Source: Macquaria australasica
Taxonomy: Eukaryota; Chordata; Actinopteri; Centrarchiformes; Percichthyidae
Direction of reading: 5' to 3'
Length of the DNA: 64,000 nucleotides
Assembly: GCA_005408345.1 (NCBI GenBank)
Contig: SEMN01000226.1
Coordinates: 558,001 to 622,000 of the forward strand
Shown piece by piece: positions 25,664 to 37,800 of the stretch. Within the stretch, counting starts at the first letter, position 1. The number at the start of each line of letters is the position of its first letter. A program made the position numbers and the translations under genes. The notes under the pieces were generated by a model. The model did no database searches. It saw only the letters and a program-made list of their open reading frames with translations, and was not told the origin of the DNA.

Positions 25664-25960
25664 CGTCTTTCCTGCTACTGAGAGAAATCAGAGAAATCAG
25701 CTACACGGCTACATTAACACACACACAAGCAGAAACAGAGCGGCTGCATCCATCAAGTGCTGCGAACCGAGTCAGGAGGAAGGGCTGACTGGAGTCTGCC
25801 ACAACGCGGAATTAAAGCGACGTTTCCACTTACCTTCTGTTGCAGACAAACTCTTTGTTGTTTAATCTTCATAAAAGTGCAACAAGCCGAGGGCTGAATT
25901 CACACGCCAGCCATCACGCTGTTGATACACTCACGTGGAGACGTACGTTCACGGAGGACC
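25664..25960 (-). other. nat10: nat10 5' untranslated region, split by a 156-bp intron
   Basis: On the minus strand GCAACAGAAG is followed by GTAAGT (exon low edge 25834), and TTTCTCTCAG ends at 25678. Only 14 untranslated bases (25664-25677) then precede the ATG. So an upstream noncoding exon (about 25834-25960) joins the first coding exon. The exact 5' end is not visible. Confidence 0.55.
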
Positions 25961-26025
25961 CCTGGCGTGACGTCAGAGCTGCGCGACGTTCTCCCCGAAA
26001 CGTTGGGACGCTGCCGGCCCGAATT
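25925..26025 (-). promoter_or_regulatory. nat10: nat10 promoter with palindromic CRE and E-box
   Basis: CpG-containing block between AT-rich flanks. It holds a perfect CRE palindrome TGACGTCA at 25968-25975 and CACGTG at 25932-25937. Both motifs read the same on either strand and are frequent at growth-related promoters. Just beyond, at about 26033-26053, TTTAACCG is repeated three times in tandem before the minisatellite starts. Confidence 0.5.
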
Positions 26026-26092
26026 CTGACTTTTAACCGTTTAACCGTTTAACCGACTAGTTTCATGACTGATAGTCGGTTAAATAAAAGTA

Positions 26093-27502
26093 AAGAGTCG
26101 AAATTATCTGATGAAAAGTTGAAATTCTGAGATTAAAAAAGTCGAAATTATCTGATAAAAAAAGTCGAAATTATCTGATAAAAAAAAGTCAAAATTATCT
26201 GATAAAAAAGTCAAAATTCTGAGATTAAAAAAGTCGAAATTATCTGATAAAAAAAGTCGAAATTATCTGATAAAAAAAAGTCAAAATTATCTGATAAAAA
26301 AGTCAAAATTATTTGATAAAAAAAGTCAAAATTATCTGATAAAAAAGTCGAAATTATCTGATAAAAAAGTCAAAATTATCTGATAAAGTCAAAATTCTCT
26401 GATAAAAAAGTCGAAATTATCTGATAAAAAAAGTCAAAATTATCTGATAAAAAGTTGAAATTCTGAGATAAAAAAGTCGAAATTATCTGATAAAAAAGTC
26501 GAAATAATCTGATAAAAAAAGTCGAAATTATCTGATAAAAAAGTCGAAATTATCTGATAAAAAAGTCAAAATTATCTGATAAAAAGTTGAAATTCTGAGA
26601 TAAAAAAAGTCGAAATTATCTGATAAAAAAGTCGAAATTATCTGATAAAAAAGTCGAAATTATCTGATAAAAAAGTCAAAATTATCTGATACAGAAGTCA
26701 TAATTATCTGATAAAAAGTTGAAATTCTGAGATTAAAAAAGTCGAAATTATCTGATAAAAAAGTCGAAATTATCTGATAAAAAAGTCAAAATTATCTGAT
26801 ATTATCTGATAAAAAAGTCAAAATTATCTGATAAAAAAGTCAAAATTATCTGATAAAAAAGTCATAATTATGAGATAAAAAGTCAAAATTATGAGATAAA
26901 AAGTCACTTCTGATAAAGTCAAAATTATCTGATAAAAAGTCGAAATTATCTAATAAAAAAGTCAAAATTATGAGATAAAAAAGTCATAATTACGAGATAA
27001 AAAAAGTCAAAATTATCTAATAAAAAGTCACTTATCTGATAAAAAAGTCAAAATTATCTGATAAAAAAGTCAAAATTATGAGCTAAAAAAGTCAAAATTA
27101 TCTGATAAAAAAGTCAAAATTATCTGATAAAAAAGTCAAAATTATGAGCTAAAAAAGTCAAAATTATCTGATAAAAAAGTCAAAATTATGAGCTAAAAAA
27201 GTCATAATTATGAGATAAAAAAGTCAAAATTATCTAATAAAAATCAAAATTATCTGATGAAAAAGTCATAATTATGAGATAAAAAGTTGAAATTATCTGA
27301 TATGTCATAATTATGAGATAAAAAGTAGAAATTATGAGATAAAATAAAGCCATAATTATGAGATAAAAAAAGTTGAAATTATCTGATAAAAAAGTCATAA
27401 TTATGAGATAAAAAGTAGAAATTATGAGATAAAATAAAGCCATAATTATGAGATAAAAAAAGTTGAAATTATCTGATAAAAAAGTCATAATTATGAGATT
27501 GA
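26093..27502. repeat. AT-rich minisatellite array, about 22-bp units
   Basis: About 60 tandem units of the form AAAAAAGTCGAAATTATCTGAT over 1.4 kb, with 20-23 bp spacing caused by variable A runs. Unit types change along the array: GTCGAAATTATCTGAT dominates 26.1-26.7 kb, GTCAAAATTATCTGAT and GAGCTAAAA forms 26.8-27.2 kb, and GTCATAATTATGAGAT after 27.2 kb. A 90-bp higher-order unit is visible near 27311-27500. Open frames within it are repeat artefacts. No spacers, so it is not a CRISPR array. Confidence 0.95.
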
Positions 27503-28360
27503 AAGTGCGCATGCGCCCCACCCGTAACCCCATGCAAATGATATGCAATCCTAAATAAGGCAACTATAACAGTTGACTTTTGCAAATGTTTGAAGTTGGA
27601 TTAAGTTGCTGTTCAATGAAGGTTGCCACCTGTCACATTGGTTTTATTCTTTCTAGGCCAGAACTGCTTCTTCAGTCCCATGTGAAGTATTTCATTTGTT
27701 GTAAAGCCACATTTAAAGTCCTCAATGTACTCACAATCCATTTCTGACAAATTAACCAGGAGAACTCATGCCAAAGAGCTGCTCTGATTGTTGTTTGAAA
27801 GTATCTCATAATTATGACTTTTTTGTCAGAAGTTGTACCCTGATGAGCCACAGCGTGGTGCTGTATCCAAGGCCAACACATCCGGATCTTCTCTAGCCCT
27901 TAAAAACGGTCCAGAGACAACACAGGGTCATGTTATAAGAGTGTATTCTTTCTAAGAGCAAGACTTGTTAACGGTGAGGATGGTAAAATATGTCTATCAC
28001 ACCCTCGCATGCGTGCCCTTGCCTGCCTGACACACCACACATTTCAAGTTACTCTCCATTATGCCGAGTGTTGTGAACTGGCTTGAGAAACTGCACACTG
28101 ATGAACAATACCGCATTTTAGAAGAGTGAAATACTGATTCTGGCTATGTGACAACCTCACAGGACATTTAATCTAGAACCAAAATAAAAACAGAAACTGA
28201 ACAAAATAAAACAAAACACAGAACCACCACAACCCTGAATACAACAAAGTCATCATTAGAATAGAAGATTATCCACTGCAGCATTTAATAGTCGACATTT
28301 TGCAGCCTTGCCTTTTGACTGACACATGCCTGAAATGTACAGCAGAAAACAGGCGGAAGC
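27503..28360. other. Spacer between the minisatellite and the caprin1 3' end
   Basis: No gene or complete repeat recognised. A single inverted minisatellite unit (TCTCATAATTATGACTTTTT) lies at 27804-27830. The rest is unique-looking sequence. Confidence 0.5.
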
Positions 28361-28378
28361 ATGGGTATGCAACACAAC

Positions 28379-28384
28379 TTTATT
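28379..28384 (-). other. caprin1: caprin1 poly(A) signal AATAAA
   Basis: TTTATT on the plus strand reads AATAAA on the minus strand, 437 bp downstream of the caprin1 stop codon. It defines a likely 3' UTR of about 28360-28820. Confidence 0.6.
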
Positions 28385-28820
28385 GAAACTCTTGAAGCAA
28401 CATCAATTTACAAACAAGGAAACGGGAGCTTATTGAACATAAAATCCTTTTTTGAACCAAAATGACAGAAAAGAACTGAGAAAGGGAATAAACTCCCAAG
28501 GATTGGACCAGCAGTGGCAGGTGCATTTTTTTTTATACAAAAAATAACTTATGAAATCTTTCAAGTTTACAGGAATATTGTAACACATGGCTTGTGTAAA
28601 TCGATGATTGGATTTACAGCTTAGCTTGTGTTTTTCGACCTAAAATTATTTAAAATTCCAAATATCAAAGCAGGCATTACTTTGATTTAAAAAGAGACAG
28701 GAAAAATACCACTGATGAAGAACAAACAAAAGAGGACATGAGTGAACTGGGGCAAATGCATTCTTGAATTTGAATTTTCAGTGTGGTGCAAGTCAGTCAC
28801 AGTCATTATGAAAGGATTTT

Positions 28821-31800
28821 TCAGGATCGTATTGCCTGAGTGCTGCCTCTTGACACTCCTCTGGGTCCCTGGCCAGCTCCACGCTTGTAGTTCTGTTGGT
28901 AACCATCCTTTTAGCAGCAGAGGGGGGAAAAAGAACAGATATTTTAGAAACGACTCCGACAGATAGTGAAGATGACATAAACAAAGCCAGTGTGAGGCCT
29001 GAATGCTTCTTTCATACCCTCTGATAATTTCCATTTGAGTAATCCCGAGGTGTGTTGAACTGAGTCGGTCCATATCCGGAGTTTGGAGTGTTGGCAAAAG
29101 GAGGACGATAACTGTCATAGCCACCTGAAAATAGGAAGACTTTCAACTTAAAATCCTCCTCTTGAGATTTACACATAAAATAAGCTCAGACTCTAGCCCC
29201 TTTCAGACATACCTCATTACGTAAATATGATGGCAATTTTACATTAAAAAAAAAAAACAACTTGTACAACAATAAAAATCAGACGAGCAATCCCTCTATA
29301 TCTATACGTTTTCATCTTTCACTCATGCCAACTGAAATTCTGAATATCCAGCAAAACACTTTACATACAGCATGTGAGCAAATGGGAATAAACAAGAGTC
29401 CCAACATGACGTCGTGTCATTTAAAGCTTGTGGACTGTCAAAACATTACAAAATAGGCAGCAGAGCTCTGTAATAAATAATAGATGAGAAATTTTATTTC
29501 ACTGTAAGAATCGGTATCTCACTCACAATGGTCAGTAAGTGAGGCTTCAAAGTGAATTTTAAAATCAGTCACTGATGCAGCCTGAAAAATGCTTTTCCTT
29601 GATATGAAATACTTTCCAACTCAGTGATGCCACTTCTTTTTGTAAAAGGTCCTATTATGTCTGAATAAAGCCATAACGTAACTGACACCTATGTCTGAGT
29701 GACAAAAAGCCATTACTTTAACAGATAATGAAGCAGCAATGCTACATATTCGATGTCTGAAAAGGGCTTAAGTGAAAATAATGGATTCATTTGAGAGCTT
29801 ACCTCTGAATCCATTCGATGAGCCTCTGTAGCCATTGATCATGCCCCTAGCATTGCGAGGTCCACCCCGCGACATGCCTCTGCTGTTATAGAAGGACTGA
29901 CCCTGCCTGCCGAAGCCTGGGCCCTGCTGGGAAGGCTGCTGATGGCCTCCTGACTGGTCTTGGGAATGGAAGGCACCAACTACTAAAAAACGCAGACAGA
30001 TGCAAGTCAATCTCCAGTCAAAGTCAAACACACAGTATTTAAATGAAAGGAGTTTAACTGGAACGTAATCTCAGGATGACAAATATGGCACGCTCAACCC
30101 AGTAAGTAAATAATGAAAATCAGTTCTGAAAATCTGCCCACCAGACTGTAGTTGTTCCGACTGCATCTCCGTCTGCTCCACAGGATGCTGTGACTGGCTG
30201 CCGAAGGCTTGGTTGTAGCTGTTCTGGTATTGGCTGGCCTGGTTCAAAGCCTCCGTCTCATTAGCTGGCGGGACTGGGGCATTGAGGTTGAACACCTGAG
30301 GGGCGAACAAGGGCCACATTGTGGTGAAGCCAGAACCAGAGGAAAGGTCCCAGGCTCATTAGGAGCAAAGTCCATTACTCACTATTTCCTGGATAGGGCT
30401 GCTTCACTACAAACCCACACAACTGCAATATGATGAGAGGGCACTTAAAGACTCCACAAGCATTTCCTAATGGAAGTCATTAATGCATTTCTATTCCGAT
30501 TCCACTGGCAGTGAAATGCAAATAACTTTTTTTTTATTTTTTTTTTATTTACATGACAGGCAGACTCAAACATTAAATGGTTTTAATACAGGTATTATTT
30601 GATAACATGGCTAATTCTTCAGTAAGTGTGATTAAAAAAAAAGGGGAGTATGTGTCATCACAAGGGCCTTACTGTCTGCATTGACTGGAATGGTGCTGCG
30701 TTGACATTGATGCCACTGCTGTGAGGAGCTTTGGAAACAGGCTGGAAAACCTGCGTTTGAGAGGCAGGCGGGAGAGCTGTAGAGGGTGGAGGCTGCTCTG
30801 ACGACAAGGACATGGAGGTCTGTTGAAGAGGGGAAAACAACGCATGTTGCATAAACAGTTTTATGTACAGTGCGGGAACGTAAATCAGGAGGTCACAAAA
30901 ATGTCTGTCATTTATATTTAAGTGCAGGTTTCACAATTCAAATTCTTTACATTTTCTTGGTAGGATCAAAAGATGCTGGTGTTCATTAAATATGATGTAT
31001 ACTGATAACCGAGGTCATCCTTGGTATTTTCTCTGGCCATTTTAATAATTTAGCAACCTATAATTAAATACAAACACAAGGTGGCATTTTACAGGCTGAT
31101 TCCAGTATGTTTAAACTCCTTATACTTTGATTTGACTACTTTTAGTCAACTAATAATACCCAAATAAAAAGTAGTCATGAGTTACAAAAGTTTCCTGAAT
31201 TAAAAATCAGGAAAAATCTGAACAAGCATTTGATACCAAATTCCAATACTACATTTGTAGATACTCAATGCAACGGAGGCATTTCAGTCGGTACTTGGAC
31301 CGTGTTGATGCTCAATACTCAGCAATACAAATATAACTTTCTCTCTTCCTAGCAGTTTAGGAAGGCTTTGAATCAGCTTTTAGACTTTCATCTTGGGAAA
31401 CAAAATGTACAGAAAACATAATTTGTTGACGGTAAAAAATATAAATTATTAATGGTGGGGTGAGGGAGCTCAGAGTAGACTTTGACTCATGACCTCAGTA
31501 TTTCTAAAACCTGGAAAATGTTTCAAAATGTTAAATTATTTTGTGAATACAACTACATACAAATCTCACATTATGAGTGCCCGTATCCATTTCCCGTAAT
31601 ATTTCTACTTTCATAACCAGTAAATGAATGCTTTGGACAACACATTTCACTCATGACAACTGAATCCTTTAAGTCTCAAAGGGACTCTTTCACAGGACAG
31701 CATGGTTTACCTGGATGGGGTCGAGGGATTCTGTTGAGGGTCGAGGATCTGGCGTGTGTGAGGTCTGATACATGGGGGGCGGAGTTGGGGAGACAATAGG

Positions 31801-34800
31801 AACCTGAAAACACAGTAAAAATTGAACATGTTCTCTTGTTTATGAATTCTTCAGGGTGGCTACAAAATCAGTGTTGTCCATTTAAGTTTGATTACTTACT
31901 TGTGTGGGCTCAGGTTGGGCAGGAACAGCGTTGGGTTGCGATAGCCGGGACTCTGGGTGAACTAAGATTTGAGTACAGCACCTTAGTGAACTAGAAAAGC
32001 CATTTCAAGCTTTATACACACCGCATGACATCAGAACTGAGTTTCTCTTTGTAAAAACGTACCTGGAGGACACACCATCTGTGGCAAGTCCATGTTTTGA
32101 GTGGGTTTCATGGGCTGCGCTGAGACAATGGCTGGGTCGATGGGCTGTCCATCAAACTCCAGCATCGAGTCCTGAGAACAGAGACGTGATGAGCACCATG
32201 CTTAATGTCTACAGTAAGAAGTCGTTCCTAGCACAAAGTCCTCACCTGCATGAAGTTGTACGTTCCCTGCATCTGTGCCATTAAGTCCTGCACCACCTGC
32301 TTCCTGACCATGGGGTCAGTAGGCGGCACAGGAGACACTAAGTTCAAGGGGTGGGTCTCCATGGCAACAGGGGAAGCCGCAGGCTGCACAGGTTGCTGCA
32401 TGACACCGACTGCCTGAGAGAGGAAGACAGAGCAGGTGAATAAGAAACATACAGAAGGAGGAATAATTGAGACCTAGTTTAGTGCTTGTTGGATGCTACC
32501 TACGGGTTTATATTCACATCATGGTGTGTAAACAAACTTCACAGCTGATAATTAAACATTCTAGTGCAGAAATGTCTTCATGTACGTGTTCATTAGTCAG
32601 AGTGTAAACTCACACACGAGCAACAACCTGGACTAGTCAGAGCAAATAACAAGCTGCAGACTTATCACGTGGGAGCATACCATTACAGAGCGGTGCTCAG
32701 ACACCTGACCGACAGTCCTCACTGGAGAAAGAGCGGGTACATAATAAGTAACTTTATTTACCTCTGTGCACCATCACAATGGATTTGAAACGAAGCAATC
32801 AAGATGTGATTGAAGTGTAGACTTTCAGCTTTAATTCAAGGGGTTTCACAAAAATATCACATCAACCGTTTAGGAATTACAGCCATTTTTATACATGGTC
32901 CCTCCATTGTGATGGTGTACAGAGGCAAAATTACAAAAAGTGTGTCACTGTCCAAATACTTATGGACCTAACTGTATATAGTACCTTTCCAGAGCAGAGA
33001 CGTCAAAAAGTGCTTCACAAAACAATAAAGCATTCAACACGCATACAGACATAAAACACCATAAAATAGAAATAAAAAAGCAAACAATTACAGGGCAAGT
33101 GGGTCTAAACATATTGGTCTTGAGCTGCTTTTTTTAAAAAAAAAAAAAACAAAGTTGTCCACAGTGTCTACAGATCCAAAGTTTAGGGGCCACAACCTCA
33201 AAAGCACAGTCCCCTTTGTTTTCAGCCGAGAAACAACTCTCTAAATAAAGTTACTTACAAACTTCAGATTCACCACCATGAAGGAACTTTTCATGTTCTA
33301 TTTTTTCTAAACTTTGAATCATAGGTTGACAAATCTTCTTTGAGAATGTGCAACAGAAAAACACTTAATGTTGGCACTGATCACAACAGTGAGAGGAAAA
33401 TAAATTAAGCGATAGAGTTACTCGCTCCAGCATGAGCACGCATACAGAAGCTTAAGTGAGTGATGAAAGAGATCCATTTAAATGTTGACCATGCATTGTT
33501 TCAAATGTTCCTGACTACATCTATACTTAGCTGCATACTGTATGCCTTTTAAAACGGGTTGCACTACATTTCTTCCAGGGACACCATGGCCTTTCTGACC
33601 ATGTGGCTGCAGCCATCACAACAATCATTTACAGGATTCTGCCAATCTGTTCGTCACTAACCATCCAATATGGGCCAACTGGATAAAACATCGGAGAAAT
33701 ACTTGACTCGCCTGTATCTCTACTGTCACTATCAAAATGAGGGCAAAAGGACAAACTTCTTATCTTTTCAAACAAATCATGATTATGTGATAGACTGACG
33801 AATCTAATCTGAACATTACATAACGAGTTTGAACATGACGTAGAGGAAAATGCACGCGATAACAGTAGTAGCCACTCAGCAATACACTGCTTATTTGAGC
33901 AGAGTGCATCCACATTTTTTGTTCATATCTTGTTGTTTAATGAAACATTTTGCTATTGTTTTTGGCTGAAGAATGACATGCTGCATGCAGTCCAAGTTCG
34001 AAATAGTTTGAATTAAAATATCCTGTACTAATTTGCAAATTCTGCTCTTTAAGATACAAATTGATCACATGACCAAGTCCTACAAAAGGTTTTGACATCC
34101 CTGAGATTTTCTATGCTGTAAAAATAATCTTCATATATTGTTTTTAAAATGTCAAAATGGAACTTCTGTCTCAATATGGAGGTCATTTGAGGCCAGATTG
34201 CTTTAAGGATGCAATTAAAGTTAAAATCAATGAGCAACACAAAAGAGGAAAAAAAGACTTCAATCCCAGAAAACAACCTCCCTGCAGCATACCTCTGTTT
34301 CTGTGGTCCACTCATCCCCCTGCTCCTTCTCACTGCCGCTGTATGTGCCATCTGGAATGAACTGTCTGTTTACAAACTGGAAGGAAAAAAAAGCAAACAT
34401 CAGCACAAAAATAAAAAAATAAAATAAAAATCTAAAATCAGCCCCAAGACTTCACTGGAAAGGGGAAAATGGATCTCACCTCTGTTGTTTCCACCGCAAT
34501 GGGCTCTGTGAAATCCTCAATTATTTCAGTTTCTGTAAAGAGAAAAACAATTTAGTGAATGCAGTGCTTGTTTTCTTTATTGCTTGATTACATTAGCATT
34601 TTAAAAATAGCGAGTTTTGTGCAGCATGTCAGAGAATGGTCAGGACCTGGATCAACAGTCTGCTCTTCTGCTTCTGACGATTCAGCTACTGCTGCTGCTG
34701 CTGCCGCCGCCGCCGCAGCAGAGGCTGGCTCTTCCTCCTCTTCCTCTTCACACACTCCGTTTTGGTGAGATGGAACCCGGTCAAAGTACCCGCTCAGCAG

Positions 34801-37800
34801 AACCTGGTCCAAAGTCTCCTTCAGTGCCTTGTCTAGCAGAGAAATAACATAGTAAGCAGTTTATTGGAAAGTCAAGCCATGAAAGAAATCATCAAATCAT
34901 CATATTTACAGAGTCACAATAATCAAAGCATTTTTTTGTAAGCTTTGAATTATTAACGATATATCAGGGTGGAGCAATGTCCTTAAAACTGCATACATAC
35001 ATTTAGAGCTGCAACAATTATTGATTAATCAATCGGAAAAAATGTATCTGCAATTATCGATTGTTTGTTTGTAATTTTTCAAGCATAATTATCAAACATT
35101 TGATGGTTCCTGGTTCTCAAATGTGAGAATTTGCTGTTTTTCTTGGTCTTATGTTACAGTAAAATGAATATTTAGATTTTTGAACCATTGGACGGACCAA
35201 ACAAGACATTCGATGACGTCACCTTATGCTGTAGGATATTGTGATGGGAATTTGTCACCGTTTTCTGATGTTTTATAGACCCAACGATCAATCAATTAAT
35301 CGAGAAAATAACTGCAGATTTATCGATGATGAAAATAATCTTTATTGCATCTCTGGTAACAATAAACCAGCCACTAAGATGACAATTATAAACAACTGTA
35401 TCAGCTGTATTCTCAAAACTAAATCTCAACAGGTGTGTTTTCAGTCTGTTGTCAATTCAAAGAATTCATTGGTTCCAGCTTCACAAACGTAAATATTTGC
35501 TGTTTTTAGTCGTCTTCTATGACAATAAACTGACCATCGTAGTGTTTTGGACTGCGGGTCGGACAGAAGAAGCATTTTAAATGTCAATTTGGGCTCTGGG
35601 AAATTGTGATGGACATTTTTCACTATTATTCACTATTACATCCTATAAACCAAACTATTGAGAAAATAATTGCCAGATGAATCAGTAATGAAAATAATCA
35701 TTAGTTGCAACCCTACAAAAAAAAAAAAACTTCAGAAATGAGATGTTTATGTAGGACACCATTGCCAACAGTAACAAGCTGATTGAGAAAACATGTTTCA
35801 GGGCCTTAAATGTCACATTGCCATAATGCAATAGTCACAGGATGAACTGAAAACAAAGGCAACATCAACAATAATTTATGATTCAAGGCCTGATAGGGGC
35901 CAAAATGTCCTAAATTGCTGACTGACTAGCTTAGAAATATGCTACTAGAACACTCATGACTAGTAATTCACTAGAAAACACTAGAAGAGCCCTTAAGCTA
36001 GCTCAGGCATTTCCACGTTTGACTCTTCAGGCGAAGCAGGTCAGTGTTATTTCCTTTACTGCCTCGTGCCTCAGGCCAAGAAGTTTGCTGCTGCCTGAAT
36101 AGATATCACCCTGAGTCACCAAGTGAGACCTCCTTACTGAGGTGAAACGGGTTGGCTGGTGTCGCCACAGTGAACTGGGTCACCAGTATCCTAATGTGGC
36201 TCCAGAGATCTGACCAGTGGAACCACAGGCAACAGGGCCACTGGCACCCTGCCCTGCTGCTGAGTCAGGATAAGCCCACAGCGCTTAGCCCCCAAGCAGA
36301 ATGCAGCAGTCCTGAGGCCAGATCGCTGAGAATGCAATAGGCCAATATCCCCAAGCCCCGATTATTCACATCAGAGCACTGCACACATGCTGCATTAACA
36401 AAATACAATGCACATGTTATATTAACATTTTAAGACTGGTTAATGGCCTGCAGTGCCTTATGACAAGAAGGTTTTGTTTAGAGCATTTGTCATCTTTATC
36501 CATCTTGCCTTGAGATCACTTAAAAAGAGTATGTGACAAATTACTTATGGTCAGCTTCAACACAATAAAAAGCTTACTGATGACTGCTGTGTCACCAACC
36601 ATCTGATGAAAATGTCCTGCCAACAATTTTCACCACCAGCTGGGCATATAAATAAAGCCAGTTTGACTTGAACAATAATAACATTTATATTCGCCCTGAA
36701 TTGATAAATCGTTTGTCTATAAAATGTCAGTAAATAACAAAAAAATGCCCATCACAGTTTTGACAAAAACAAGTTAACATCTTCAAATCGCTCGTTTTGT
36801 CCATAAAACAATCCAAGACCCAAAGATATTCAGACTAAGACCAAGAAAACCAGCAAATAATTACATATGACAAGTAGGAACCAGTCGACTTTTGAAATCC
36901 CTTTCTTAAAAAAAATTACTTAAATGATTAACTGAGCATCAAAATAGCTGCAGATTAATAATTTTCTGTCGAATGACTGATCGATTCATCGAGTAATTGT
37001 TTCAGCTGTACATTGCAGCTTGTACTGAAAATAATTAGCCAAAGCAATCACTAACCACAATATTGAGCTTCACTGCTTGCAACCATTTGTAGGCTGCATG
37101 TTAAATTTGACTTACATGTTGTTCCAACCACAGCCTTGTCCTTCCCTTCCAGCAGGTCCCAGAGGTGCACAGATGCTTCTTCATACTGGTCAGCCAACCT
37201 GCAAGTGTAGAAATAAGTTGTATGGTTGTTAAAAAGGGAAAAAGAAATAGAAGTCTTTTGCATCTCAAATTCAACCAGAAATCAGAGCCTTAGACTAACC
37301 TGACGTTTTGGTCACGGTCTGGCCCCACTAACTTGTAGAACTCATCAAAAGCTGTGAGGTGTGTATCTGTCAGCAGCAGTGAGCCGGCAACTCCCTGCTT
37401 CAGGTCCTGCCGCACAGCGTCGTCTCCCAGCCGGTCCAGGAGGAACTGCAGCTCCAGAACTGACTTCAACCTCTTCTGCTCTGCCTCCTCCCGCTGCAGC
37501 TGCTCCCGCCGCGCAGACTTCTTCACCACCTTCTGGATCTAATAATATACATGAGCCGCATAAAGTCAAGTTAGTTCAAGTCAGGGTGGACACCACTCTG
37601 AGGGAACATCTTCAGAAAACCAGAGTTGTCCTTACATCTTGTCCCAGTGTGATGAACGTCTTCTGCAACTCTCTAGAAAATTCCAAGTTGTTCATGATTT
37701 CTTGGTATTTGGCAAGGGCCTCCTAAACAGTCGAAGGAAAAAAAAAAAAAAAAGAAGACATTTCACACACATTGCTACATTGTAAAGTCTGTAAGAATGA

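Noticed and set aside
26093..27502. Regular repeats of about 22 bp suggested a CRISPR array
   Set aside because: Units are contiguous with no unique spacers, and the window is plainly vertebrate; it is a minisatellite.
27234..27563. 109-codon minus-strand frame with repeated FYLIIMTFLSDN
   Set aside because: It is a translation of the minisatellite, with no independent coding evidence.
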